The notes beneath the pieces are model-generated. The model did no database searches. It was not told the origin of the DNA and was given only the letters and a program-made list of their open reading frames with translations. DNA of 64,000 bases from JBBRGK01 sp036741355 (lineage in GTDB: Bacteria > Chloroflexota > Dehalococcoidia > CAUJGQ01), in the NCBI GenBank assembly GCA_036741355.1, contig DAINSK010000012.1:19116-83115 (forward strand). The letters run 5' to 3'. Made by a program: the position numbers and the translations under genes. Below, one piece after another: positions 6,648 through 15,707 of this stretch (position 1 is the stretch's first letter; each line of letters starts with the position of its first letter).

Positions 6648-7991
6648 ATGACCCAAGACGCGGAAAGGGTGCGCCGAGTCCGCGGTTCGCATTTGCTCAA
6701 GTGGCTTTACCCGGGCATGCACATCAAGCGCTGGCTGCTGTTGCTCATGTTTGGCGTGGCGCTCATGGGGCTTGGTGTCGCATACCTCCTGCGCGAAGCG
6801 TACCTTTCTTATACCTTCCCGGGCGTCTTCTATTACCTGACTTTGCAGTTTCTCGACCGGCCGGTACGCGCGATCCTGTTCATGATCACGGCATTTCTGT
6901 CGCTCGGTGTCGGTATCTGGAAGCTGAGCGCGGCGCTGCTTGAACCCTACGTCAGGGCCGGGCCGGCGGGGCGCTCGATAGTCGAAGACTTGCACCGGTA
7001 TCGCTTTCCGAGCAAAGGCCCACGCATCGTCGCCATTGGCGGAGGCACCGGCCTCTCTATGCTGCTGCGGGGGCTAAAAGAGGTAACGCCGAACATCACG
7101 GCCATCGTGACGGTCGCCGACGACGGGGGCAGCTCTGGGAGGCTGCGTCGAGATTTTGGCGTGCTTCCGCCGGGCGACGTGCGAAACTGCATCGCGGCTC
7201 TGGCCGACACGGAGCCGCTGATCCGCAGCCTCTTTGAGTACCGGTTTCCAGAAGGCACGGACCTTGAAGGGCACAGCTTCGGCAACCTCTTCATCGTTGC
7301 GATGAGCGAGGTTACCGGCAGCTTCGAGGAAGCAATACGCGCCACCAGCCGGGTGCTCGTGACACGCGGCCGGATCCTGCCGTCAACCCTCGCAGACGTG
7401 ACCCTCACCGCGCTCACCGAGGACGGCGAACGCGTTCGCGGTGAGTCGACCATCGGCCATATTGGCAAGCGCATCCGCGAAGTGTTCATCGAGCCGCCTG
7501 ACGCGTTGCCCCACCCCGAAGCCGTCGGCGCCATACTCGAAGCCGATTTGATCATTTTTGGACCCGGGAGCCTCTATACCAGCGTGCTTCCCAACCTGCT
7601 CGTGCGCGGCATTTCCGAATCGCTTCGTGCCTCCAACGCGCTCAAAATCTACGTGAGCAACGTAGCGACGCAACACGGCGAAACCGACAGTTTTACTGTT
7701 TCCGACCACGTGAAAGCTCTGGAAAGCCATGTCGGTAAAGGGATGTTTGACCTGGTGATCGCCAACAGCAACGTGTCGAACGAATTGCCAGAGGAGTGGC
7801 ACTCCGAGCCGGTCCGCGTCCCATCTGAGGCGGCGACTGATCCGCGAATCGTCGAGGTAGACGTGATCAGCGAGGAGAACCGGTACCACCACGACTCGGT
7901 GAAACTTGCTGCGGCCATCATGCGCTTGTACCATGGTCGGGGCCAGTCGGTTGTCGACTACCGACCTCCCGCTCTGACGGGGACCGGCTGA
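6648..7991 (+). CDS. yvcK: Membrane-anchored YvcK/CofD-like protein (gluconeogenesis factor family)
   Basis: A 447-residue protein. About 110 N-terminal residues hold two or three hydrophobic segments (RWLLLLMFGVALMGLGVAYLL; AILFMITAFLSLGVGIW) and form a membrane anchor. The rest is a YvcK-like 2-phospho-L-lactate transferase fold with IVAIGGGTGLSMLLRGLK, the DDGGSSGRLR loop, PPGDVRNCIAAL and GPGSLYTSVLPNLL. In Firmicutes YvcK binds UDP-sugars and is needed on gluconeogenic carbon and for cell shape. ATG 6648 is chosen because the upstream open stretch is repeat-rich and has no similarity. RapZ and WhiA, its usual neighbours, are absent here; secG follows after 38 bases. Confidence 0.85.
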   Translation: MTQDAERVRRVRGSHLLKWLYPGMHIKRWLLLLMFGVALMGLGVAYLLREAYLSYTFPGVFYYLTLQFLDRPVRAILFMITAFLSLGVGIWKLSAALLEPYVRAGPAGRSIVEDLHRYRFPSKGPRIVAIGGGTGLSMLLRGLKEVTPNITAIVTVADDGGSSGRLRRDFGVLPPGDVRNCIAALADTEPLIRSLFEYRFPEGTDLEGHSFGNLFIVAMSEVTGSFEEAIRATSRVLVTRGRILPSTLADVTLTALTEDGERVRGESTIGHIGKRIREVFIEPPDALPHPEAVGAILEADLIIFGPGSLYTSVLPNLLVRGISESLRASNALKIYVSNVATQHGETDSFTVSDHVKALESHVGKGMFDLVIANSNVSNELPEEWHSEPVRVPSEAATDPRIVEVDVISEENRYHHDSVKLAAAIMRLYHGRGQSVVDYRPPALTGTG

Positions 7992-8029
7992 GGCTCGGCT
8001 ATTTCACTCTTCGAGAAGACCAACTACGT

Positions 8030-8269
8030 ATGCTTCTTGCGATTAACATTAGTACGACCCTGAACCTCGCCCAATTGATCGTATCGATCGTCCTATCGAT
8101 CGTCCTGCTGCTGCAGGCGAAGGGATCCGGTTTCGGTGCCGGGCTCGGCGGCCAGAGCTCGGTATTTCGCACCCGCCGAGGCATCGAAAAGACGCTCTTC
8201 CAGTTGACGATCGTCCTGATCTTCATGTTCGTCTTCGTTTCGATCCTCAGCGTGCGCCAGGGCGCTTAG
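8030..8269 (+). CDS. secG: Protein-export membrane protein SecG
   Basis: A 79-residue protein with two transmembrane helices around the SecG signature QAKGSGFGAGLGGQSSVFRTRRGIEK. SecG is a helper subunit of the SecYEG translocon. It is usual for it to sit alone among unrelated housekeeping genes; here it lies between yvcK and a secreted solute-binding protein on the same strand. Confidence 0.92.
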   Translation: MLLAINISTTLNLAQLIVSIVLSIVLLLQAKGSGFGAGLGGQSSVFRTRRGIEKTLFQLTIVLIFMFVFVSILSVRQGA

Positions 8270-8318
8270 CCGGCGGGCACTGCTACGCCTTCCTCAGCGC
8301 TCCAGGCGGGACGGACGA

Positions 8319-9962
8319 ATGAGACTCCTCTTTAACCGGTTCTGTTCTCCGGGCGCGTGGGCGTTCATCTTGCTCGTCGCGGGTGTGCCGTTGCTTGCGC
8401 TGAACTGGGCAGTCGCTTCAAATTCCGGCGGCGGCTCTCTGCCGGCAGCGGGCGGCCGCTACGTAGAAGGCGATATTGGACCCGCGCCGGAGCGCATCAA
8501 TCCGCTATTTGCCGCAAACACCGGACCGGAAGCAGACCTGGCAGGGCTGATCTTCTCCGGGCTCACGCGCACCGGTCCAAACGGCGAGTCACAGCCCGAT
8601 CTGGCTGAAGATTGGGTCGCGTCAATCGACGGCACCAGCTTCACCTTCGACCTTCGTCAGGACGTGCTCTGGCAGGACGGGCAGCCGTTCACCGCTGACG
8701 ACGTGCTGTTCACGGCGAGGACCTTTGCGGTTCCGGGAGTCAAAGGCGACCCTGCCACGGCCGAGGTTTGGCGCAGGGCGCGGGTGGACAAGATCGGTCT
8801 CTACACCGTCGTCTTCCAGTTCTCGTCGTCGTTCGCACCGTTTCTCGCCTATAGCTCCGCCGGCATCCTGCCGCAGCACTTACTCGGCAAGGACTCCCCC
8901 GAGCAGTTGGTCAGCGACCAATTCAACCGCCATCCAGTTGGGACCGGACCATATCGACTCCAATCGCTGACAGCCTCCGGCGCTGAACTGGTGCGGTACA
9001 CCGCTTACCATCTGGGAACGCCGTATGTCGACCACATCTCGATGCGCTTTCTCAAGGACAACCAGACCCTTATCGGGGCGCTCCGATCGCACCAGGTAGA
9101 CGGAGGCATTTTGCCGCCGCCGCTAGCTTCGAGCCAACTGGACTCCCTGCGGGGCACCGGACACACGCTAATTTCTGGCGAGCGGCCGGCGTACAGTCTC
9201 GTCTACTTGAACCTGAACATCGCGCAGTTCCAGGACGTCGCCGTGCGACAGGCGCTCAGCCTGGCGACTGATCGAAATGGCCTGGTGCAACAGGTCATGG
9301 ACGGCCAGGCGACTGCCGCCGACGTTCCGCTGCCGCCAGGCACGTGGACGAGCGCCGGTTCGCCGCCGAACGGCGGGCAATCCGCGGCACGGCAGGCGCT
9401 GCAAAAGGCGGGCTGGGCCCTGGATGCTAATGGAGTGCAACAACGCCAGGGAATTTCACTTAGCTTTACGCTCCAAACAACCGATGACCCGCAACGACGC
9501 GCGACGGCCGACGCACTGGCACGCGGGTGGGCGGCCATCGGCGTCAAGGCAAACGTTCAAACGGTGGACGAGGCGACGTTGCTTTCCAACATATTGCTGC
9601 CGCACAAATACGAAGCGGTTTTGTACGGCTGGGATCCCGGCCCCGATCCGGACCCATTTCCAGCCTGGCATAGTTCTCAGAAGGAGCAACAGGGCAGCAA
9701 CCTCAGCGGATACTCGAGTGCGCGGGCCGATCAGCTACTCGAAGCTGCCCGCCAAACCGCGGACCCGGTCGACAGGGCCCAAATCTATGGGAGCTTTGCC
9801 GATGTCTTCCGCCAGGACGTTCCAGCGGTCGTGCTGTTCTTCCCGCGCTTCGTCTATGTGCTCCCGCAACGTCTCACCGGGGTGCGACTCGGTCTGCTTT
9901 ACAGCCCGACCGACCGCTTCTCCGGCGTCGAAGCGTGGTCGATGGAGACCCGGCGCTACTGA
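8319..9962 (+). CDS. Extracellular solute-binding protein, family 5 (oligopeptide type)
   Basis: A 547-residue substrate-binding protein of the DppA/OppA type. It has an N-terminal signal or anchor segment (WAFILLVAGVPLLALNWAVA), the family-5 opening region (NPLFAANTGPEADLAGLIFSGLTR), the FTFDLRQDVLWQDGQPFTADDVLFT motif and the VLYGWDPGPDPDPF region. It would capture peptides or similar solutes outside the cell. No permease or ATPase genes are next to it, so it is either an orphan or served by a transporter elsewhere. Its stop overlaps the start of the SAM hydrolase gene (TGATG), suggesting coupled translation. Confidence 0.88.
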   Translation: MRLLFNRFCSPGAWAFILLVAGVPLLALNWAVASNSGGGSLPAAGGRYVEGDIGPAPERINPLFAANTGPEADLAGLIFSGLTRTGPNGESQPDLAEDWVASIDGTSFTFDLRQDVLWQDGQPFTADDVLFTARTFAVPGVKGDPATAEVWRRARVDKIGLYTVVFQFSSSFAPFLAYSSAGILPQHLLGKDSPEQLVSDQFNRHPVGTGPYRLQSLTASGAELVRYTAYHLGTPYVDHISMRFLKDNQTLIGALRSHQVDGGILPPPLASSQLDSLRGTGHTLISGERPAYSLVYLNLNIAQFQDVAVRQALSLATDRNGLVQQVMDGQATAADVPLPPGTWTSAGSPPNGGQSAARQALQKAGWALDANGVQQRQGISLSFTLQTTDDPQRRATADALARGWAAIGVKANVQTVDEATLLSNILLPHKYEAVLYGWDPGPDPDPFPAWHSSQKEQQGSNLSGYSSARADQLLEAARQTADPVDRAQIYGSFADVFRQDVPAVVLFFPRFVYVLPQRLTGVRLGLLYSPTDRFSGVEAWSMETRRY

Positions 9963-10795
9963 TGCCTCCTCTGGTCAGCTTCATCTCGGACTTTGGGCTT
10001 GCCGACCCGTATGCAGGCACGGTGAAGGCGGTAATGCTGGGTATCTGCCCGGGTCTGACAGTCGTCGACGTGACCCACGACGTGCAGCCGCAAGCGGTGA
10101 TCGAAGCCGTGTTCCTGGCTCAGCAAGCGTGGCCCTACTTTCCGAACGGAACCATTCACCTCGCCGTCGTCGATCCCGGCGTGGGAACCGATAGGCGTCC
10201 TATTGCACTGCAAACACCGCAGGGCTACGCGGTCGGACCAGACAATGGCGTCCTATCGGCAGCGTTGCCCGCATTCATCCGTCGGTCTGCCAGCGTCGAG
10301 ACCGAGCGTGGCTCGTTGAACGCGTTCCGTATGCGAGCTCCGGCCGGTTACGAGGCGCGCTCGATCGAGTCGCCCGACGTTCGGCTACCGCAGATCAGCG
10401 CGACGTTTCACGGACGCGACGTTTTCGGGCCAGCCGCGGCACACCTTGCAGCGGGTTACCCATTCGAAAACATCGGCCCGCCATGCAGCGATATGATCGC
10501 CATTCCAGCTATCCGCGGCGTCGCCTGCAGCGGAGGCGTTCGGGGACGCATCATTCACATCGACCGCTTCGGCAACCTGATCAGCTCGATTCACGGCGAC
10601 GACCTCCTGGGCCCGGTGCAGCATGTGGAGATCCTCGGCCGCAGCATTCCCGTGGTGCGTACGTACGGTGATCGCCCGGGTCTCGTTGCACTGGTCGGCA
10701 GCGCCGGTTATTTGGAAATCGCCGTGGCCAACGGCAGCGCCTTACGCGAGCTTCGTGTCGGACTCGCCGAAAAGGTGACCGCGTGGTTCGAATAG
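9962..10795 (+). CDS. SAM hydrolase (SAM hydroxide adenosyltransferase, DUF62 family)
   Basis: A 277-residue member of the family that includes fluorinase and chlorinase. Motifs seen are FISDFGLADPYAGTVKAVMLG at the N-terminus, the VDPGVGTDRRPIAL loop and GPDNGVLS, then a smaller C-terminal beta domain (GRIIHIDRFGNLISSI). The common form splits S-adenosylmethionine into adenosine and methionine using water. The long insertion and halide-binding Ser of the halogenases are not evident, so plain hydrolysis is the better guess. ATG 9962 shares one base with the upstream stop, and the 3' end overlaps fmt by 13 bases. Confidence 0.88.
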   Translation: MPPLVSFISDFGLADPYAGTVKAVMLGICPGLTVVDVTHDVQPQAVIEAVFLAQQAWPYFPNGTIHLAVVDPGVGTDRRPIALQTPQGYAVGPDNGVLSAALPAFIRRSASVETERGSLNAFRMRAPAGYEARSIESPDVRLPQISATFHGRDVFGPAAAHLAAGYPFENIGPPCSDMIAIPAIRGVACSGGVRGRIIHIDRFGNLISSIHGDDLLGPVQHVEILGRSIPVVRTYGDRPGLVALVGSAGYLEIAVANGSALRELRVGLAEKVTAWFE

Positions 10796-11781
10796 ACCCG
10801 GCGGGCGTGCGCACGGTGTTCATGGGCTCGCCGGAGTTTGCAGTACCGTCGTTGCGTGCCATCGCCGAGGCCGGATACAACTTTGTCCGCGTGTACACCC
10901 AGCCCGACCGCCCCGCCGGCCGCGGCCGGAAACTCGTGCCGCCGCCGGTCAAGGTCGCGGCGGAATCGTTGGGGATCCCCGTTTACCAACCCGAACGCCT
11001 TCGCCAGAATGAGGCGATGGTCCAGCTCCGGGAACTGGAGCCCAATCTGATCGTTGTAGCCGCCTACGGCCAGATCCTCCGCCCCGAAGTCGTCAATCTG
11101 CCCCAATTCGGCGTGATCAATGTCCACGCCTCGCTGTTGCCGCGGCATCGCGGCGCTTCGGCAATCGCCGCGGCCATTCTCGCGGGCGACGCTCAGACCG
11201 GTGTCTCGGTCATGCGCATCGACGCCGGTCTCGACACGGGTCCCGTGCTCGCGCGGCGTTCCACGCCGATTCAGGAAGGCGACACCGCGGGCACGCTCAC
11301 CGAACGACTCGCCGTTCTAGGCGCCGGCCTGCTGGTCGAAATCCTGCCCGGCTGGCTCGCGGGTGAAGTCCAAGCGGTGCCGCAGGACGAGTCGCAGGCC
11401 ACCTATGCGCCGCTGCTCTCGAAGGACGACGCGACGATCGACTGGACCAAGCCGGCGGAAGTTCTCGCGCGGGAGGTCCGGGCGTACAATCCCTGGCCGC
11501 TGTGTAGCACCCATCTCAACGGTGAACAGGTCCAGATCCTGCAGGGTCTAGCCCTCCCGGGACTAGTCCCTGGTGACTCGGGCCCGCCCGGAACCGTCGT
11601 AGCGCTGACCGGACTGGAAAACGCTCTCCCGTCCGCCGCCCGCAGCCTGGCCGGCATCGCCATCGTTACCGGCAACGGGCTGCTCGTCCCCCTGGCCCTG
11701 CGACGCGCCGGCCGCAACGTCACCACCGGCGCGGAGTTCGCCCGCGGGGTGCGGGGGCTGATAGGAGCACGGTTCTGGTGA
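10783..11781 (+). CDS. fmt: Methionyl-tRNA formyltransferase
   Basis: A 332-residue Fmt, which formylates initiator Met-tRNA. Visible are the N-terminal TVFMGSPEFAVPSL, the folate-site region with the catalytic Asn and His (INVHASLLPRHRGASAI), the catalytic-Asp segment MRIDAGLDTGPVLARR, and the C-terminal tRNA-binding domain. The family usually has RYRGAAPI where this protein has RHRGASAI. It starts with GTG inside the end of the SAM hydrolase gene and lies 62 bases before rlmN. The pairing of fmt and rlmN/rsmB-like genes is common. Confidence 0.95.
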   Translation: MVRIDPAGVRTVFMGSPEFAVPSLRAIAEAGYNFVRVYTQPDRPAGRGRKLVPPPVKVAAESLGIPVYQPERLRQNEAMVQLRELEPNLIVVAAYGQILRPEVVNLPQFGVINVHASLLPRHRGASAIAAAILAGDAQTGVSVMRIDAGLDTGPVLARRSTPIQEGDTAGTLTERLAVLGAGLLVEILPGWLAGEVQAVPQDESQATYAPLLSKDDATIDWTKPAEVLAREVRAYNPWPLCSTHLNGEQVQILQGLALPGLVPGDSGPPGTVVALTGLENALPSAARSLAGIAIVTGNGLLVPLALRRAGRNVTTGAEFARGVRGLIGARFW

Positions 11782-11842
11782 TTAGGCTCCAGCCCGCTCT
11801 GATGCGACGGCCGGAAACGCCGATCTTGATAAACTGAAATCA

Positions 11843-13101
11843 ATGACCAAGCAGTCTTCGTTCTGGGACCTGACGCCTGCCGACCTGCGTGAGTACGTTG
11901 GCGCGATGGGCGTGCCCGCGTACCGTGCGGATCAGCTCTTGGGGTGGGCCTACAAGCGGCTCGTAGACAGCTACGCGGCGATGACGGACCTGCCCGCCGC
12001 CCTCCGCGCCCGGCTGGCGCTGGAATTACCGATGACGAACCTTCCGGCCGTCGCTGAGCAGCGATCGGCCGACGGCAGCACGCGCAAGCTGCTTCTGCGG
12101 CTCGACGACGGTAACTCGGTCGAGTCGGTGCTGATGGAGTATGACCCGACCGACGCGGGCCGGGGTCGCGAGACTGTTTGCGTCTCGACCCAGGCCGGCT
12201 GCGCCATGGGCTGCACGTTCTGCGCTACCGGCCAGCAGGGCTTCCTGCGCAATCTGAGCTCGGGTGAGATCACTCGGCAGGTGCTGCATTTCGCCCGCGG
12301 GCTGCGCGAAGAAGGGCGTCACGTTACCAACATCGTCTTTATGGGCATGGGCGAGCCGCTCGCCAACTACGCTGTGCTGATGAAGGCGATCACGATCCTG
12401 ACCAGTCCGGACGGGTTCGGACTCGGCGCCCGCCGCATCACCGTCAGTACCGTCGGTCTGGTCCCGATGATGCGGCGGCTGGCGGCGGAGCGTCTGCAGA
12501 TCGGGCTCGCGGTCTCGCTGCATACGCCGGACGACGAACAGCGGCGGAAGCTCGTGCCCACGGCACGCTTTTCGGTGGAAGAGATCCTGGCGGCTGCTGA
12601 CGACTACGCGGCCGCAACCGGCCGTCGTTACACGGTCGAATATGCGCTGATCGAGAAAGAGAACGACACCCCGGAACTTGCGCGGCGGCTCGTCGCGCTC
12701 GTTCGCGGACGTAACTGCCACGTCAACCTGATNNNNNNNNNNNNNNNNNNNNNNNNNNNNNNNNNNNNNNNNNNNNNNNNNNNNNNNNNNNNNNNNNNNN
12801 NNNNNNNNNNNNNNNNNNNNNNNNNNNNNNNNTTGCGCGGCGGCTCGTCGCGCTCGTTCGCGGACGTAACTGCCACGTCAACCTGATCCCAGTCAATCCA
12901 ACGGCAAATCCGTCGACGCGCCGCTCGTCACGGGGTCGCGTGATCGACTTCGAACAGATCCTGCGCGATGGAGGCATCAACTCCACGGTCCGCGTCGAGA
13001 AAGGTATAGACATCGCCGCGGGCTGCGGCCAGCTTCGGGGAGCCGAGGAGGGCAGGCATGCTGTTTCGCCGGTGGATACCGTGTGGTTGCTTCGGAGTTG
13101 A
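11843..13101 (+). CDS. rlmN: 23S rRNA/tRNA A2503 methyltransferase RlmN, interrupted by an assembly gap
   Basis: A radical-SAM enzyme that methylates C2 of adenosine 2503 in 23S rRNA and A37 in some tRNAs. The CxxxCxxC cluster motif is present (STQAGCAMGCTFCATGQQG), as are the GMGEPLANY motif and, after the gap, the C-terminal catalytic Cys in GIDIAAGCGQLRG. As assembled, the gene is broken by 100 N. The 55 bases before the gap (12678-12732) are identical to the 55 bases after it (12833-12887). Collapsing the gap and one copy restores a single 367-residue frame (1104 bases) of normal RlmN length. The gene itself is intact; only the scaffold is broken. Confidence 0.93.
12733..12832. other. Scaffold gap (100 N), probably spurious
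   Basis: A run of 100 N flanked by identical 55-base ends inside rlmN. Removing the N run and one 55-base copy gives a continuous reading frame, so no sequence appears to be missing. The exact 55-base overlap suggests two contigs that ended on the same 55-mer. Confidence 0.93.
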
Positions 13102-13198
13102 ACAAACGACCCACGCTTATACCGCCGCGCGCTCATCCGAACGGAACGTGCTGCTCCGAGTAGTGCCTCACCGATGTCGGCGCCCGAGCGATCGCCCG

Positions 13199-13334
13199 GC
13201 GGTTGAAACCGCAGGCTCGTATGACAAAACCGGCCTACGCCGGTTGCGGCACGCGCCGGCAGCGATGCGAACCACGAGTCCGCACAAGCGGACTTTGCTG
13301 CATGAGCCCGCGACTTTAGTCGCCGGGCGGGCTC
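13199..13334. repeat. Multi-hairpin intergenic repeat
   Basis: Between rlmN and rplY there is no gene. Several stem-loops follow one another: GCGGTT/AACCGC (13199-13212), AACCGGC/GCCGGTT (13228-13245), AGTCCGC/GCGGACT (13277-13294) and a nested AGCCCG/CGGGCT stem (13305-13333) enclosing CGACT/AGTCG. The order and the phrases (tacgccggtt, gtccgcacaagcggac, cgactttagtcgcc) look like a dispersed repeat family I associate with Chloroflexota genomes, from memory rather than from a search. Confidence 0.6.
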
Positions 13335-13404
13335 GGTTAGCTGGCCACAGCCGCGTATGGCGATAGTGATGCAGCCCCCGCTCGTCAGTCTATCGCTGAC
13401 AAGA

Positions 13405-14046
13405 TCAGGTCGCTGACTCCTTCTCCTCGTCCTCGCCGGTTGTTGGCACTTCTTCAGCCGGCGTCACCTCGGCTTCCTCTTCTTCTTCCTGTGTTTCTAT
13501 TGTCACGCTCGCTATCAACAGCGTTTCGTCGCTCAAAAGAGTCACGTTGTCCGGCAGAGGCAGGTCGCGGGCCTGCACCTGTGACGTCATTTCAGTCATG
13601 CCCGAGATGTCGGCCTCAAAGTGGGAGGGGATGTCACCTGGCAGGCACTCCACCTCAACGTTGTCGAGCACCTGCACGACCAGACCGCCGAGGTCGCTGA
13701 CCGGCGCAGTACCGATAAGCATCACCGGAACCCGCACTGTCATCTTCTCAGTTAGAGAGACCTCTTGAAAGTCGACGTGAATCACGTCGCCAGTCGTGAA
13801 CTTCCGCTGAATCGAGCGGATAACGGTGGTGCGCGGCGCACGTTCCCCGTCGAGATTGATACGCACGAGTCCGGTGTGGCCCGCACTGCGGATTACGCGC
13901 CGAAGCTCCAGCTGCGGCGCCTCGATCGCCGTCGATGTGACGTTGTGGCCGTAAATGTTCGCGGGGACGATCCCCTCCCGTCGTAGCCGCTTGACCTTTT
14001 TGCCCAGAACAGTTCGCGGGCGCGCACTGAGATCGATCGTAGCCAT
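13405..14046 (-). CDS. rplY: 50S ribosomal protein L25 (CTC form)
   Basis: A 213-residue L25/CTC protein, which binds 5S rRNA. The N-terminal L25 domain (TVLGKKVKRLRREGIVPANIYG, then VIHVDFQEVSLTEKM) is followed by the CTC beta domain (VQVLDNVEVECLPGDIPSHFEADISGM) and an acidic, Glu-rich tail. This long two-domain form is typical of many non-enteric bacteria. It is transcribed away from queA, whose start lies 80 bases beyond its own; the short gap should hold both promoters. Confidence 0.96.
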   Translation of the reverse strand: MATIDLSARPRTVLGKKVKRLRREGIVPANIYGHNVTSTAIEAPQLELRRVIRSAGHTGLVRINLDGERAPRTTVIRSIQRKFTTGDVIHVDFQEVSLTEKMTVRVPVMLIGTAPVSDLGGLVVQVLDNVEVECLPGDIPSHFEADISGMTEMTSQVQARDLPLPDNVTLLSDETLLIASVTIETQEEEEEAEVTPAEEVPTTGEDEEKESAT

Positions 14047-14126
14047 CTCTGAATATCTCCTGGAGTCTCAGCGTATCGATCGAGCGCTTCTTGCGTCAAT
14101 TGTGCAGGGCATCGCAAGCTGAGCCT

Positions 14127-15149
14127 GTGCGCACTTCAGACTTCGATTACGAGCTGCCACCGGACTTGATCGCACAAACCGCGGCGGAGCCCCGCGACTC
14201 GTCTCGGTTGCTCGTGCTGACACCTGACGGTCAATTACACCACCGCAGATTCCGCGACATCGGCGACTACCTGCTGCCCGGAGACGTGCTTGTCCTGAAC
14301 GACACGCGCGTATTGATGGCGCGCTTGCACGGACGTTTCGGAGAAGGCGGCGGGGCGGTCGAGGCGCTCCTGCTGCGCGACCACGGCGCCGGCGAGTGGG
14401 AAGCCATGGTACGGCCTGGCAGGCGGTGCCGCGTTGGTCGCCGGCTCAACTTCGCTGGGATAGAGGCGATTGTCGAGCGGGCCCCGGAGGACGGTATCGC
14501 CCTGCTGCGATTTCCGGCGGAGATCGATCCGACCGCCCGTGGCGAACTACCGCTACCGCCGTATATCCACGAGCGCCCAGCCGATCCGGAACGATATCAG
14601 ACCGTGTACGCCCGCGTGCCGGGCAGCGCCGCTGCGCCGACCGCCGGTCTGCATTTCACGCCGGAACTGCTGCAACGGCTCGAACAGCAGGGCGTCGCTG
14701 TGCGCTTCATCACGTTGCACGTGGGGCCGGGAACCTTCCGTCCCGTGCAGGTCGAAAACCCGGCCGCACACCCCATGCACGCGGAATGGTTCACGATCGA
14801 CGCCTGCACGGCATCAGAGATTAATGAGCGCCGTCGCGCGGGCGGCCGCATCGTGGCGGTCGGCACCACCGTGGTTCGGACCCTCGAGCAAGTGGCCGGC
14901 ACAACCGCGTCAGGCGAAATCGTCGCTGCCAGCGCATGGACGCGGCTGCTGATCCTCCCCGGTTATCACTTTCGCGCCGTCGATGATATGGTGACAAACT
15001 TCCATCTCCCGCGCTCGACGCTCCTGATGCTGGTAAGCGCTTTCACCGGCCGCGACCGTGTGCTGGCCGCGTACGCGGAAGCCGTGCGCCTTCACTACCG
15101 TTTCTACTCCTTCGGTGATGCGATGTTGCTATTGGGCAGTCGGCAGTAG
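14127..15149 (+). CDS. queA: S-adenosylmethionine:tRNA ribosyltransferase-isomerase
   Basis: QueA transfers the ribosyl part of SAM to preQ1 in tRNA, making epoxyqueuosine. The 340-residue product starts RTSDFDYELPPDLIAQ, the standard N-terminus, from GTG 14127; a longer frame from 14091 adds nothing conserved. Motifs include LVLNDTRVLMARL, the PTAGLHFT active region, HVGPGTFRPV and NFHLPRSTLLMLVSAF. The last codons (GSRQ) fall in a GGCAGTCGGCAGT repeat string seen again near 34.0 kb. No other queuosine gene is in the window. Confidence 0.96.
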   Translation: MRTSDFDYELPPDLIAQTAAEPRDSSRLLVLTPDGQLHHRRFRDIGDYLLPGDVLVLNDTRVLMARLHGRFGEGGGAVEALLLRDHGAGEWEAMVRPGRRCRVGRRLNFAGIEAIVERAPEDGIALLRFPAEIDPTARGELPLPPYIHERPADPERYQTVYARVPGSAAAPTAGLHFTPELLQRLEQQGVAVRFITLHVGPGTFRPVQVENPAAHPMHAEWFTIDACTASEINERRRAGGRIVAVGTTVVRTLEQVAGTTASGEIVAASAWTRLLILPGYHFRAVDDMVTNFHLPRSTLLMLVSAFTGRDRVLAAYAEAVRLHYRFYSFGDAMLLLGSRQ

Positions 15150-15215
15150 TTTGTGAGACGCTTCACCGATGGGAACGCTTCGGATATGCTGAGGCTGAGT
15201 TCCTGGAGGTGACGG

Positions 15216-15698
15216 GTGTACGGCATCGGTATTGCCAAAGGCCTCCGTCAGTCGCTGAAACACGCGTTCCGCAAGCCGATCACCGTGAACTACCCGGAGG
15301 AGTCACGCTGGTTCTCTCCGCGTTCCCGCACCAACCTCCTGTGGTTCGACGAGCGCTGTACCGGCTGCTCCACCTGCGCCCAGGCGTGCCCCGACGGCTG
15401 TATCCTCGTCCAGACGTCGCCCAACCCCGACGGCACGCTCAACAAGGACCGGTATGAGATCGACTTCCGCCTGTGCATGTACTGCGGACTCTGCGTCGAG
15501 GCCTGCCCGTATGAGGCGATCCAGGTTGGGGGCACGTTCAAGGACGCCGTGTACGTCTTCGACGATATGTACAAGGACAAACATGCCCTGACCAGGCTGG
15601 CGCAGGAATACCTGCAGGAACACAACTGGTCGTATCCCAACGGTGCCAAAGCCCCCTTCGGCAACGACCTCGCCGAAGCGGTTCAAAAGATCGAGTGA
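15216..15698 (+). CDS. NuoI-like ferredoxin subunit (two 4Fe-4S clusters)
   Basis: A 160-residue protein with two CxxCxxCxxxC motifs (ERCTGCSTCAQACPDGC and RLCMYCGLCVEACPYEA), arranged as in complex I subunit NuoI. The N-terminal segment (KGLRQSLKHAFRKPITVNYPEE) also matches NuoI. It starts at GTG 15216 behind CTGGAGGTG and is followed after 9 bases by the NuoG-like gene. The two form an apparent two-gene unit with no membrane subunits or NuoE/F nearby. It probably passes electrons to or from the NuoG-like partner. Confidence 0.85.
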   Translation: MYGIGIAKGLRQSLKHAFRKPITVNYPEESRWFSPRSRTNLLWFDERCTGCSTCAQACPDGCILVQTSPNPDGTLNKDRYEIDFRLCMYCGLCVEACPYEAIQVGGTFKDAVYVFDDMYKDKHALTRLAQEYLQEHNWSYPNGAKAPFGNDLAEAVQKIE

Positions 15699-15707
15699 GG
15701 CGTTAGT

